A DNA stretch of 42,900 nucleotides from an uncultured bacterium (GTDB lineage: Bacteria > Margulisbacteria > Marinamargulisbacteria > SXXA01), in assembly GCA_903864835.1 (NCBI GenBank), contig CAIPHK010000026.1, forward strand, positions 1-42,900, in the 5' to 3' direction. Position numbers and translations under genes: made by a program. The notes below the pieces were generated by a model. The model saw only the letters and a list, made by a program, of their open reading frames with translations. It had not been told where the DNA came from and made no database searches. Shown here one piece after another: positions 15,205-23,546 of the stretch (the first letter of the stretch is position 1; each line of letters begins with the position of its first letter).

Positions 15205-16172
15205 TATTGTCTCCGCAAACCACCACTTCGACCCGACTGAGGGTTCATTGGATTGGACGAGCCGGATTTTTTACCCGAGCTCATTCGTGGCAGTGTAACC
15301 CGTGTCCCGACGTCAACTCCGGATAGAATTTGGGTGTACCGTCCATCACTCAATCCGATCTCGACAGGGACAGACTGTGGCTTCTCTTTATCGTGTTGAA
15401 CCAATACGAAGGATCGTCCGCCCCGGCTCCGAATCGCTTCAACCGGTAATGCTGGGGTGCCATATACAGCACTGGCCACAAACGATACATACGCGGTCAT
15501 CCCACTTCTCATTTCGAAGGGGGGGGCTTTTGGAATGACATCCACCAAATAGACCGTTACGTTATTAATCAATTTTGCTTCATAGCCGATATGTCTCACG
15601 GTGCCTTTAAATTTCCGATTGGAATAGGCATCGAGTTCGATGGATACGGATTGGCCAATTTTGACTTTTCCGATATCGGTTTCATCAATTTGGACTTGGA
15701 TTTTGAGTCGATCCGCCACGACCAGCAAGACATCGGAGGCAGCAACCGTTTGTCCTCCTTCAACGGGTCGATAAATGACGGTTCCGGTAATGGGGGCAAT
15801 CAGTGGTGCAGGACGTAGCATGTCTTCCCATTTTTTGACTTCGGAATCGCCTTTGGATCGTGCCTGATCCAGAAGTGCCGCACGATCAGTGGAACTCATC
15901 CATGCAATAATTTCGCCTTTTTTTACGGATTCCCCTTCGGCGACCAATATGCGGTCAACCCGACCCGGAATGGGGGGCTTAATCTCGACTCGGTTGGAGG
16001 GGACCACTGTCCCCGTCCCGGTGATCGAACTGATAATGTCCCTCGCTTCCACCGTAATCGGTCGGCTCTCCGTATCGTCAGGGGGTGACCCTAAAAACCG
16101 GGTGTATCCCCACCGAGTCCCCCCACCAATTACTCCAATAATAATTAATATTACGATCCATTTTCGCTTCAT
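15204..16172 (-). CDS. Periplasmic adaptor (membrane fusion protein), MacA/HlyD-like
   Basis: 322 residues from the ATG at 16172, which has GGAAAGGAATT upstream and overlaps the TolC-like stop as ATGA. The longer frame from 16205 lacks a good start. One N-terminal membrane helix (WIVILIIIGVIGGG) is followed by a split lipoyl/barrel-sandwich domain (GRVDRILVAEGESVKKGE and PITGTVIYRPVEGGQTV). The hairpin between the halves is very short, about 25 residues instead of the long coiled coil of MacA. A beta-barrel domain follows, then a Gly/Ser/Arg-rich tail. It should bridge the ABC permease to the outer-membrane factor, but the missing hairpin means the contact must be different or the pump shorter. 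Confidence 0.88.
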   Translation of the reverse strand: MKRKWIVILIIIGVIGGGTRWGYTRFLGSPPDDTESRPITVEARDIISSITGTGTVVPSNRVEIKPPIPGRVDRILVAEGESVKKGEIIAWMSSTDRAALLDQARSKGDSEVKKWEDMLRPAPLIAPITGTVIYRPVEGGQTVAASDVLLVVADRLKIQVQIDETDIGKVKIGQSVSIELDAYSNRKFKGTVRHIGYEAKLINNVTVYLVDVIPKAPPFEMRSGMTAYVSFVASAVYGTPALPVEAIRSRGGRSFVLVQHDKEKPQSVPVEIGLSDGRYTQILSGVDVGTRVTLPRMSSGKKSGSSNPMNPQSGRSGGLRRQ

Positions 16173-17425
16173 TGGTCTAATTCCTTTCCTACTAGGCTGT
16201 CCCATTTTGCAATGGTGAGAGCCATCGTCTTCTGCCGCAACAATACTTGCCGAAGCTGGTTGATAACCTCAGTCTCGATAAAATCCCAGTTTTCATAAGA
16301 CAGGAGTCCGCTGGAATATTGTGCGGCGGCGATTTCAGACCGTGTTTGTGCGGCGGCGCTAAATAACAATTGGCTGGCCCAGTTGTCACTGGCATTTTGA
16401 ACGTCAACCCAGCCTTGTCGAAGATCGGATTCCAGCGTTTGGGCTGCGGCAATGTAGTCGGCCGAGGCGGTTTCGACCGCGGTTGATGCGATGTCCTCAG
16501 CCAGACGGTCTGCGCCACCTGAGAATAACGGAATACTCAGTTGTGCCTTGAACCCCAGGTCGCTTGCCGAGGCTTTGCTTCCTGATATGGGTCCCGATTG
16601 GGCTGCGGTAAACGACGCGGATAGCGACGGTAGTAGCAATAATGAGGTTGACGATCGTCCCAAGACTTTAATCCGGTGATTGGCTGAAACTGACTGCAAT
16701 ATAGCGGAGTTATTCAAAATGTTATTGATCTTGGGCGGGGCAGGCATTTCTGAAAACATGGGGGATATCGAGAGGGTTGTGATGTCGGGCATCAGTTCGG
16801 GGCCGATCAGGATTTGGATCAGTCGGCGGGTCAGTGCGACGTCCCGCTGAGCCTGAACGAGATCGTTTTTTGCACTTTCAAATTGTGCGCCGGCCCATGC
16901 CTTGGAACCGGCATGTTCGCGTCCGGCCTCAAACCGCCCAGTGACCAGGTCGAGATTTTTTTGTCGTCGATTGACGATTTTTTGGGCCAAATTAACGGAT
17001 TGTTCGGATGCCCAAAGGGTAATGTATGCGGTAGCCAGATCGAGCCGAATCGATGCTAACGTGACGGAATAGTCGGCTTTTGATTTTTGAATTAATGCGA
17101 TCGCGCCATCCAAGTCAGGCCGATTGAATAACGTTGGGAATACCGGTTGAGAAATGCTCAGGGTCTCAGATATCCCCGATCCCGTCCCGCCGTAGAGATC
17201 CTGGGTGGTTCCGAGGACGGCACTAATATTAGGCGCGGCACTTGCCTCTAAAAAGTGATAATTTTGGCTTGCTGCTTTAGTCGCTAGCGCAGCTTTTTGT
17301 ATTTCTGGGTGAGATACGTAAACGGAATGGGAAATGGTACTCCATGTGAGGGGCGGTGTACTGCCAAAGATCGAGGAAGTAGTCACTATTGTCCACATAA
17401 GGACGCTGCGAATGGACCGATTCAA
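16169..17425 (-). CDS. TolC-like outer-membrane efflux protein
   Basis: 418 residues with a signal peptide and the duplicated alpha-helical repeats of outer-membrane factors. The first repeat has SISQPVFPTLFNRPDL and LATAYITLWASEQSVNLAQK; the second has LSIPLFSGGADRLAEDIAST and a helix ending in SSGLLSYENW. The start is a TTG at 17425, supported by AGGAG 6-7 nt upstream; no ATG is placed as well. It is the first gene of the four-gene efflux operon (outer-membrane factor, adaptor, ATPase, permease), all coupled by short overlaps, and is divergent from menC. Substrate unknown. Confidence 0.9.
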   Translation of the reverse strand: MNRSIRSVLMWTIVTTSSIFGSTPPLTWSTISHSVYVSHPEIQKAALATKAASQNYHFLEASAAPNISAVLGTTQDLYGGTGSGISETLSISQPVFPTLFNRPDLDGAIALIQKSKADYSVTLASIRLDLATAYITLWASEQSVNLAQKIVNRRQKNLDLVTGRFEAGREHAGSKAWAGAQFESAKNDLVQAQRDVALTRRLIQILIGPELMPDITTLSISPMFSEMPAPPKINNILNNSAILQSVSANHRIKVLGRSSTSLLLLPSLSASFTAAQSGPISGSKASASDLGFKAQLSIPLFSGGADRLAEDIASTAVETASADYIAAAQTLESDLRQGWVDVQNASDNWASQLLFSAAAQTRSEIAAAQYSSGLLSYENWDFIETEVINQLRQVLLRQKTMALTIAKWDSLVGKELDQ

Positions 17426-17524
17426 ATGAGTCTCCTGTCTCTACAAAATGATCATGGTTTAGGATAAGGACAGCCACGATTCATCCAAAGTTCCGGTGGT
17501 AATTTTCTGTGATATAGTGCGGAT

Positions 17525-18670
17525 ATGATCCAATTTGAGTCGATCGAACTCTTTGAAGTCGATATGGCGATGTCTCAATCCATTGTGACCGGTCACGGGG
17601 TCATTGGATCACGACGGATTCTCTTGGTAAAGGGAACCACTCCTCAGGGGATCGTCTGGTCGGAATGTGGTGCATTAAGCATACCCACCTATCATTATGA
17701 AACTATAGATACCGCATTTTTGGCGCTGTCTCAGTGGGTTTTGCCTAAAATAGTGGGTAAAAACTTCGAGTCTCCAGAGGCCGTTCGGGTTGAAATGGAG
17801 CAGGGCATTAACGGCCACTATTTTGCTAAAGCATCGATTGAAATGGCGTCCTGGGCGGTTGCGGCTCTTGAGAAGACCCAGTCCTTGGCCACCCTTTTGG
17901 GGGGGACGTATTCCAGCGTGCAGTGTGGTGCGGTTATTAGTGCACGTTCGGACGTGGGACTTATGGGCGAGGAAGCCCTTGAATTGGTACGGATGGGATA
18001 TCGGAGAATCAAGGTTAAAATTATGCCAGGGGTTGATCCTGCGGTATTGACCCGATTGCGGGCAGTACTTCCTTCCTCTATTCAATTATTTGCGGATGCC
18101 AACGGATCGTATTCAGGGTGCGACAACGAGATGGTGGTTTCCATATGTCGCAGTGGCATCGACCTGTTCGAGCAACCGTTTAGAAAGGATGAGTTTTTAC
18201 GACATCGTGTTATTCAAAAAATGAGTCCAGTTCCAGTGTGTTTAGACGAGTCCATTGAATCGATAGATCACTTGGAAACGGCGGCGGTCTTGGGGGCCTG
18301 CCAATCGATTAGTATTAAACCCGGCCGGGTGGGAGGGATTGGTCCTGCACTTGCGATTTACCGCCGTGCGATTGAATTGGGAATTGAACCTTGGTTGGGT
18401 GGGATGTTTGAAACGGGTATTGGGCGTGCGTACAATTTGGCTATTTCGGGGGTAATTCAAGGGCGGTGGATTGGGGATATGTCGCCGAGCGGGCGGTATT
18501 GGGCGAACGACTTGGTTCTCGGTCGAGATGAGATTGCGGTTGGCGACGGGATGGCGATTAATTATCTAGAAAATGGGGCGAATTTTGTCGTGGATGAGGC
18601 ACTTGTTTCAAGGCTCACTATTCGAAAACAAAAGATTGCTAACCCAATTCCGATGAATTACTCTAAGTAG
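17525..18670 (+). CDS. menC: o-Succinylbenzoate synthase / enolase-superfamily enzyme
   Basis: 381 residues of the muconate-lactonizing/MenC branch of the enolase superfamily. The catalytic Lys pair is in RIKVKI. The metal ligands are Asp in FADANGSY, Glu in FEQPF and Asp in CLDESI, and the second base is Lys in SIKPGRVGG. The signature WLGGMFETGIGRAYNLA is typical of o-succinylbenzoate synthases, which dehydrate SHCHC in menaquinone biosynthesis; some family members racemise N-acylamino acids instead. No other men gene is in the window, so the assignment rests on motifs. The ATG has TATAGT about 6 nt upstream, which could be a -10 element; no convincing -35 was found. Confidence 0.85.
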   Translation: MIQFESIELFEVDMAMSQSIVTGHGVIGSRRILLVKGTTPQGIVWSECGALSIPTYHYETIDTAFLALSQWVLPKIVGKNFESPEAVRVEMEQGINGHYFAKASIEMASWAVAALEKTQSLATLLGGTYSSVQCGAVISARSDVGLMGEEALELVRMGYRRIKVKIMPGVDPAVLTRLRAVLPSSIQLFADANGSYSGCDNEMVVSICRSGIDLFEQPFRKDEFLRHRVIQKMSPVPVCLDESIESIDHLETAAVLGACQSISIKPGRVGGIGPALAIYRRAIELGIEPWLGGMFETGIGRAYNLAISGVIQGRWIGDMSPSGRYWANDLVLGRDEIAVGDGMAINYLENGANFVVDEALVSRLTIRKQKIANPIPMNYSK

Positions 18671-18731
18671 ATCTTTAATATCGTAAAGCATTCGCTGTAA
18701 TCGGCGCTCGCATTTTTTCTGGAGGATTGTA

Positions 18732-19817
18732 ATGAAGGGAATAAAGTACCTAGGTCTTTTTATAGCTGCGTTAGCATTGTCACCACTGGAGGCTGCCAAC
18801 CACGTGGGGGTTAACGTCGGATTTCCTTTGAGCGTAAAGGGAGAGCAACATTCCGGGTTTGTAGTGGGCGGAGTGATGTCGACTTCAATTATGCCTAAAT
18901 TGGTTTTGGATGCCGGACTTGATTTTATGAACCTTCAATTTTCTGAGAGTACCCAAACGTATGTAGGGTATTCGGTTGTAGGACGATATTCCGTTTATAC
19001 CCTTTCGGAAGTGTCCTCAGTGGATGCGTTTTTGGGTCTAGCGGGTAACGGATTTAGTGGTCTGGGGGTCGTGGTTGGCGGTGGTGCGCGATACGCCTTA
19101 ATGGGCGGGGCTGAGGCCAGAGCTCGGTTATCCTTTAATACCAATCAAGATGTTTTGATGAGTGTCCAACTAGTTAAAGAATTCAAGTTGCCCCACTTTG
19201 GGGGGAAACCCTACGCAGAGCCAGTGGCTTCTGAAGTGGCACCGGTTATTGTTGCGCCTGTAGATACGCCAATTCCAGCGGAACCAGCCAAAATGTTGGC
19301 TGTAATTCCAGCGGAACCAGCCAAAATGTTGGCTGTAAAAGAAGCCCCCAAAATAGTTAGTTCTGAAGGGGCTTTAAACGTTAAATCGGCGGCCCAACCT
19401 ATCTCAATTGAGCTGGTGGGCTATAAAGATATTGCGGGCCATTGGGCAAAGCCGGATATTGAATGGGCTGCTGCTAATGGAATTTTTAGCCCTGCAGATA
19501 AATTTGTACCTAACGCACCGATCAATAAATTTTCTGCGGATGCAGTTGTGAAAAAAGTTGCAAGCTTTTTACATGCACCGGACGCAGCCGCTGGGGTTTC
19601 CTTTGGCGTAGCGGTAACAAAAAAGGACTTTGTTACCGGCATCTTGCGGACCATTGCTGTTAGCAAAGGAACCGCGTCGCCATCGGATTTGGATATCGCA
19701 AGACTATCAAAGTCTCTTAAAGTACCGGAATCGTGGCTTGTCACTTCCGATAAGCCGCTGTCTCGGGCGGAAGCCGCAGTAGTGGTTTCAAGACTACTTC
19801 AGGCCCTCACCAAATAA
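18732..19817 (+). CDS. Outer-membrane barrel protein with C-terminal SLH domain
   Basis: 361 residues with a signal peptide (1-21), a small eight-strand-like beta-barrel region (about 22-155), a Pro/Ala-rich linker (160-225) and an S-layer homology domain (about 231-280: YKDIAGHWAKPDIEWAAANGI). A second degenerate SLH-like repeat follows (KKDFVTGIL... to LSRAEAAVVVSRLLQ). SLH domains bind secondary polymers of the cell wall, so the protein probably staples the outer membrane to peptidoglycan, as OmpM-like proteins do, although there the SLH is N-terminal. The linker contains an exact 33-bp duplication. GGAGG precedes the ATG at good spacing. It heads a tightly packed cluster, with lptA starting on the base after its stop. 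Confidence 0.82.
   Translation: MKGIKYLGLFIAALALSPLEAANHVGVNVGFPLSVKGEQHSGFVVGGVMSTSIMPKLVLDAGLDFMNLQFSESTQTYVGYSVVGRYSVYTLSEVSSVDAFLGLAGNGFSGLGVVVGGGARYALMGGAEARARLSFNTNQDVLMSVQLVKEFKLPHFGGKPYAEPVASEVAPVIVAPVDTPIPAEPAKMLAVIPAEPAKMLAVKEAPKIVSSEGALNVKSAAQPISIELVGYKDIAGHWAKPDIEWAAANGIFSPADKFVPNAPINKFSADAVVKKVASFLHAPDAAAGVSFGVAVTKKDFVTGILRTIAVSKGTASPSDLDIARLSKSLKVPESWLVTSDKPLSRAEAAVVVSRLLQALTK
19272..19337 (+). repeat. Two exact 33-bp tandem copies in the SLH-protein linker
   Basis: Positions 19272-19304 and 19305-19337 are identical and encode IPAEPAKMLAV twice. The identity at every synonymous site indicates a recent slippage or duplication that lengthens the linker between barrel and SLH domain. 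Confidence 0.95.
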
Positions 19818-20387
19818 ATGGGTTTGTCCCGGGGATGTAAGACCATTGCGCTCGTTTGGCTAAGTGGAATTGCATTGCTGTGGAGTCATGAGATTGTGGC
19901 GGTAACGCCACAATCCACTGGCACCGGAACCATTAGTATCGATGCCACGACATTTGAGGTGGACGGAAGAGAGAATGTGTTAGTGGCGTCGGGAAATGTG
20001 GTTGTAAAGCAGGGGGATGTAACGCTCTACGGAAATTTGGGAACCTATTATCAAAATCTCCAAAAAATTATACTCTCTGGTAAAGTTAGAGTTATTAGAG
20101 AAAAAATGACCTTGAGTTGTGATCAGGCGATTGCTTATGGAATCGAAGACCGAATTGAAGTGACCGGAAATGTTGTATTTGTAAGAGATGATATCAACGG
20201 CCGCGCTGGCGCGGGGCGTTATGATCGTAAAGCGCAAACCGTGTTGTTGTCCGGCGATCCCAAAGTATGGCAGAATCGCGATGAACTCACGGGTAAAACT
20301 ATTTTGGTGGATATACGTCGGAGTAAAGTAACCACTTACGGCGGTGCAAAGGCGGTTTTTTCAGTTGAAAAATTTTCAGGTAGGTGA
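19818..20387 (+). CDS. lptA: LptA/OstA-like periplasmic lipopolysaccharide transport protein
   Basis: 189 residues with a signal peptide (cleavage near residue 29) and a beta-jellyroll of the OstA/LptA N-terminal family: ATTFEVDGRENVLVASGNVV, LSCDQAIAYGIEDRIEVTGNV, and repeated x-G-x-V strands. LptA bridges the periplasm and carries lipopolysaccharide from the inner-membrane LptBFGC complex to LptD. An LptC-like gene lies 4 kb downstream in the same cluster, which supports the role. Translation starts directly after the SLH-protein stop. Confidence 0.85.
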   Translation: MGLSRGCKTIALVWLSGIALLWSHEIVAVTPQSTGTGTISIDATTFEVDGRENVLVASGNVVVKQGDVTLYGNLGTYYQNLQKIILSGKVRVIREKMTLSCDQAIAYGIEDRIEVTGNVVFVRDDINGRAGAGRYDRKAQTVLLSGDPKVWQNRDELTGKTILVDIRRSKVTTYGGAKAVFSVEKFSGR

Positions 20388-20390
20388 GGG

Positions 20391-21365
20391 ATGATATCGG
20401 AAACCTTGGTCGAGAAAGATAAGTTCCGTCCTAGAAACTACGAAGACTTTGATTTAATCGTCATTGGTGCCGGACCTGGCGGGATGTCTGCAGCGCTTTG
20501 TGCGTGTCGTGCAAAATTAAAGACACTTGTTATTGAGCGGGCCGTCCCGGGTGGCCAAGCCTCCACAGCGTACGTCATTGATAACTATCTCGGGTTCCCT
20601 GGCGGGATTTTTGGCGATGTTCTGGGTCGCAAAATGGAAGAACATTTAGACGGACATGGCTGTTATACAACATTTGAAACAGTTGAAGATATTGAATTTG
20701 TGTCGGATTCTGAAAAAACAATCCGCACCAACATGGGCCATACTTATAGGACAAAAGCGGTAATCATTGCAGTTGGTCTAGAGCCCAAAAAATTGGGAGA
20801 ACCGTTTGAGGCAAAATTTTTAGGACGTGGAATTTCCTACTACGCCCAAGGCGATGCCACTTTTTATCAAGGGAAAGATGTTGCTGTTATTGGTGGCGGG
20901 AACTGTGCATGTTATGCGGCGGAATACTTGTCTCAATATGTGAATCAACTGTATTTGATCCATCAGTCGGATGCGATTAAAGCGGTCAAAAGTCTGAAAG
21001 AAAAAATCGTTAATAATCCAAAAATTCAAATCATATGGGATTCTAAATTAGAGGATGTATTTGGAATCGATAAAGTTGAAAAAATAAAAATTGTGCATCG
21101 GGTAACGTCCCAGCATACGTGGATCGATGTTAAAGGCGTTTTTGTCTATACCGGCAGAATTCCCCCAAAGGAAATTTTGAGCCTGAATATCGAGACGGAT
21201 GTAAAGGGTTTTGTGCTCACGGATGACTGTATGCGGACCAACGTGAAGGGGGTCTATGCTGTCGGGGATATTCGCGCAAAACAGGTTCGCCAAATTGCAA
21301 CAGCGGTAGCTGATGGCATGATTGCCGCCGTCAATGTTGAGCGTGACCTGCAACGGATGAACTAA
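20391..21365 (+). CDS. Thioredoxin-reductase-like flavoprotein lacking the CxxC
   Basis: 324 residues with the thioredoxin reductase fold. The FAD site is VIGAGPGGMSAAL, then GGQASTAYVIDNYLGFP, a central NAD(P)H domain (VAVIGGGNCACYAAEYL) and the closing FAD motif GVYAVGDIRAKQVRQIATAVADG. The redox-active CATC of thioredoxin reductases is replaced by Tyr151-Ala-Gln-Gly154 (GRGISYYAQGD), and the NADPH phosphate-binding HRRxxxR is HQSDAIK. It therefore cannot reduce thioredoxin by the usual dithiol route and may prefer NADH. Related CxxC-less proteins reduce ferredoxin or flavodoxin, or use other acceptors; which applies here is unknown. It begins 3 nt after lptA and overlaps purQ by one base. 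Confidence 0.88.
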   Translation: MISETLVEKDKFRPRNYEDFDLIVIGAGPGGMSAALCACRAKLKTLVIERAVPGGQASTAYVIDNYLGFPGGIFGDVLGRKMEEHLDGHGCYTTFETVEDIEFVSDSEKTIRTNMGHTYRTKAVIIAVGLEPKKLGEPFEAKFLGRGISYYAQGDATFYQGKDVAVIGGGNCACYAAEYLSQYVNQLYLIHQSDAIKAVKSLKEKIVNNPKIQIIWDSKLEDVFGIDKVEKIKIVHRVTSQHTWIDVKGVFVYTGRIPPKEILSLNIETDVKGFVLTDDCMRTNVKGVYAVGDIRAKQVRQIATAVADGMIAAVNVERDLQRMN

Positions 21366-22177
21366 TGGCAAACCCTCGGTTAGCGGTGATTCAATTTCCT
21401 GGAAGCAATTGTGAATATGAAACCCGGCGTGCAGCGGGATATTTTGGGTTTGATGCAGAGATTATCCGATGGAATACAACCGAAAATGTGGATCGATTTG
21501 ATGCCTATATTTTACCGGGTGGATTTAGCTATCAAGATCGGGTGAGGGCAGGGGCTATCGCGGCTAAGTTACCCATCATGGAACTCGTGACCCGTGGAGC
21601 GGCGATGGGAAAACCCGTACTGGGGATATGTAATGGGTGTCAGATTCTTTCCGAATCTGGCTTGATTGCAGGGGTTTCTTTAGGGGATATTGAAGTAGGT
21701 ATGGCGGCGAATACTCGGGATGGGCATCCCATCGGATTTATTTGTGATTGGCGATATGTGACTGTTTCAAATCCCTCCGCAAGCCTATTTACCCGATATT
21801 TTGATGGGGGCGATATTTTGCCCGTTCCTATCAATCACGGAGAGGGCCGATTTGTTCTCAATCAATCGGCACAAGATCGACTGTCTGAACTAGCGACCTT
21901 CCGATATTGTGATGACCAAGGCAATAGCGCAACCACATTTCCGGATAATCCAAATGGGGCGTACCAGGCGTTGGCGGGAGTCTGTAGCGTTCAGGGCAAT
22001 GTATTAGGAATTATGCCCCATCCTGAGCGTAGTGCGTTTTTAAAACAGATTCCTTTGTCGATTCGAGGTCCCTGGCAGGCAAAAAAGCAATCTGTATTTT
22101 CTGACCAGGTGGATGGGGCTGGACCCTGGGAAAAATTGTTTGTGTCCTTCTACGACTACTCAAAAGGACGGATGTAG
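21365..22177 (+). CDS. purQ: Phosphoribosylformylglycinamidine synthase, glutaminase subunit PurQ
   Basis: 270 residues of class-I glutamine amidotransferase. The nucleophile Cys is in GICNGCQIL and the His-Glu pair in MPHPER; QFPGSNCEYETRRA and LPGGFSYQDRVRAGAIAA are characteristic of PurQ. It supplies ammonia to PurL for FGAM formation in purine synthesis. It is longer than the ~225-residue Bacillus type, with an extra C-terminal tail after the His-Glu motif, as in the group of longer PurQ proteins. The start codon overlaps the preceding stop and the PurS-like gene follows after 2 nt. The PurL partner is not in the window. Confidence 0.95.
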   Translation: MANPRLAVIQFPGSNCEYETRRAAGYFGFDAEIIRWNTTENVDRFDAYILPGGFSYQDRVRAGAIAAKLPIMELVTRGAAMGKPVLGICNGCQILSESGLIAGVSLGDIEVGMAANTRDGHPIGFICDWRYVTVSNPSASLFTRYFDGGDILPVPINHGEGRFVLNQSAQDRLSELATFRYCDDQGNSATTFPDNPNGAYQALAGVCSVQGNVLGIMPHPERSAFLKQIPLSIRGPWQAKKQSVFSDQVDGAGPWEKLFVSFYDYSKGRM

Positions 22178-22179
22178 CC

Positions 22180-22701
22180 ATGGTCGACGTCAGTGTATAT
22201 GTGTCGCTTCAACAGTCCGATCTTCACTGTATTTCAGCCTTTGAGTCGATCCGGCATTCATTGGGATTTACGGCCTTAAAAGGACTTCGTCGGTATCGAC
22301 TTCTACGCCTGTCGGTGGCAACCGACTCCAGGGAGGTTGCGGAGGAGGAAGTTCACCGATTTATTGGCGTGGCCTTTGATATTGTGAATCCGAATAAAGA
22401 ATCGGTTACCTTTGGAGATGTGAGTGGGTCGTCAGATCCTCAGGATGTCTGTATTGGAATGGAAGTTGCGCCGATGGAAGCGTCATTGCGCGTTATTTCT
22501 GCGCCGTCGCTCGCTCGGTTCCCGAAGATTCATGCGATCGATCAACGGTTGTTTTGGGTATTGACGCTGCAACAGGACGGGGTGGACGACGCAACGTTGA
22601 TTCGGTCAGCGGAAGTCCATTGTGGGCCCACCCGATCGCGGACCCAAGGGCTCCTAGTCAATCCACTATTCGAAACGATTTCTGTAAGGCGTTTATCGTA
22701 A
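22180..22701 (+). CDS. purS: PurS-like FGAM synthase subunit, double length
   Basis: 173 residues. Residues 3-80 look like PurS (VSVYVSLQQSD..., SIRHSLGFTALKGLRRYRLLRLSV), the small subunit that docks glutaminase PurQ to PurL. Residues 110-173 resemble a second, more divergent copy (FWVLTLQQDGVDDATLIRSAEV, then LLVNPLFETISV, compare the PurS ending LLANPVIEDY). PurS normally has about 80 residues and works as a dimer, so this may be an intramolecular duplication or an analogue of the PurL N-terminal domain. Its place just after purQ supports the role. The assignment of the second half is tentative. Confidence 0.65.
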   Translation: MVDVSVYVSLQQSDLHCISAFESIRHSLGFTALKGLRRYRLLRLSVATDSREVAEEEVHRFIGVAFDIVNPNKESVTFGDVSGSSDPQDVCIGMEVAPMEASLRVISAPSLARFPKIHAIDQRLFWVLTLQQDGVDDATLIRSAEVHCGPTRSRTQGLLVNPLFETISVRRLS

Positions 22702-22706
22702 CATCC

Positions 22707-23546
22707 GTGGATTTAAGCATCGTCATTGTCAACTACAACGGAGCGCCGTTTATTCAAGGGTGCCTGGACTCCGTGTTCAGTAGTGTTACCGCCTACAGTT
22801 ATGATGTAATTGTCGTTGATAACGCGTCAAAAGATGGGTCTGTAGCTATTCTGAGCGAGAGCCCGCATCCCATTGGGTTGATTAAAAATGCTTCCAATCG
22901 CGGATTCTCAGCCGCAAACAATCAAGGGGTGGCGCAAAGCGCCGGCAAATATATATTTTTATTGAATAACGATACCGTTATAGCGGACGATACCATTCAA
23001 TGCCTTTTGGATTATTTGATAGCACATCCTGAGGTTGGACTTGTGGCGCCTCAGCTCCTGAATCGTGATGGATCGCTTCAGGGTCATGGCAGCGGTATGA
23101 TGAAATGGAAATATTCGGGAAAAACGCCGGTGTCGGTCTCGTTTGTGACCGGCGCTGCGATGCTGCTGTCTCGCGAGGTGTACCTTAAAGTAGGGGGATT
23201 GGACGAGCATTATTTCTTTTATAATGAAGATTTGGATTTTTGCAAAACGATCCGAAAATTGGGGTATCCGATTATCTATCTTCCCACTGCGAGATTGACC
23301 CATTTTGGGGGGCTTTCGACGGCGACTCGGAAACGGGAATCGATTGTCGAAGGATATCGCGGGGGGCTCTATTTTTGTAAAAAGCATTATGGGAAATGGG
23401 TCTATAATTTATATCGTGTGGTACTATTTTTTGACCTGATTCCCCGGTATCTCATCAATCGCATCGGTGGACGTAATCAACATGCATTGGCGTATTTGGA
23501 TATTATGCAATTAACCCTTTTTGGAGAAAGAAAACCCACCCTATGA
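22707..23546 (+). CDS. Family 2 glycosyltransferase
   Basis: 279 residues from a GTG start that follows the PurS-like stop by 5 nt; the longer open frame overlaps purS and is not protein-like there. A GT-A fold is visible: LSIVIVNYNG, VIVVDNASKDGS, the metal-binding NND at LLNNDTVI, FVTGAAMLLSREVYLKVGGLDE and the catalytic-region FFYNEDLDFCKTIRKLGY. The subfamily resembles WbbL-type rhamnosyltransferases that act on cell-surface polysaccharides from nucleotide sugars. No membrane helix is needed. Its place between lipopolysaccharide-export genes suggests a part in surface glycan assembly. The stop overlaps the next start as ATGA. Confidence 0.9.
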   Translation: MDLSIVIVNYNGAPFIQGCLDSVFSSVTAYSYDVIVVDNASKDGSVAILSESPHPIGLIKNASNRGFSAANNQGVAQSAGKYIFLLNNDTVIADDTIQCLLDYLIAHPEVGLVAPQLLNRDGSLQGHGSGMMKWKYSGKTPVSVSFVTGAAMLLSREVYLKVGGLDEHYFFYNEDLDFCKTIRKLGYPIIYLPTARLTHFGGLSTATRKRESIVEGYRGGLYFCKKHYGKWVYNLYRVVLFFDLIPRYLINRIGGRNQHALAYLDIMQLTLFGERKPTL

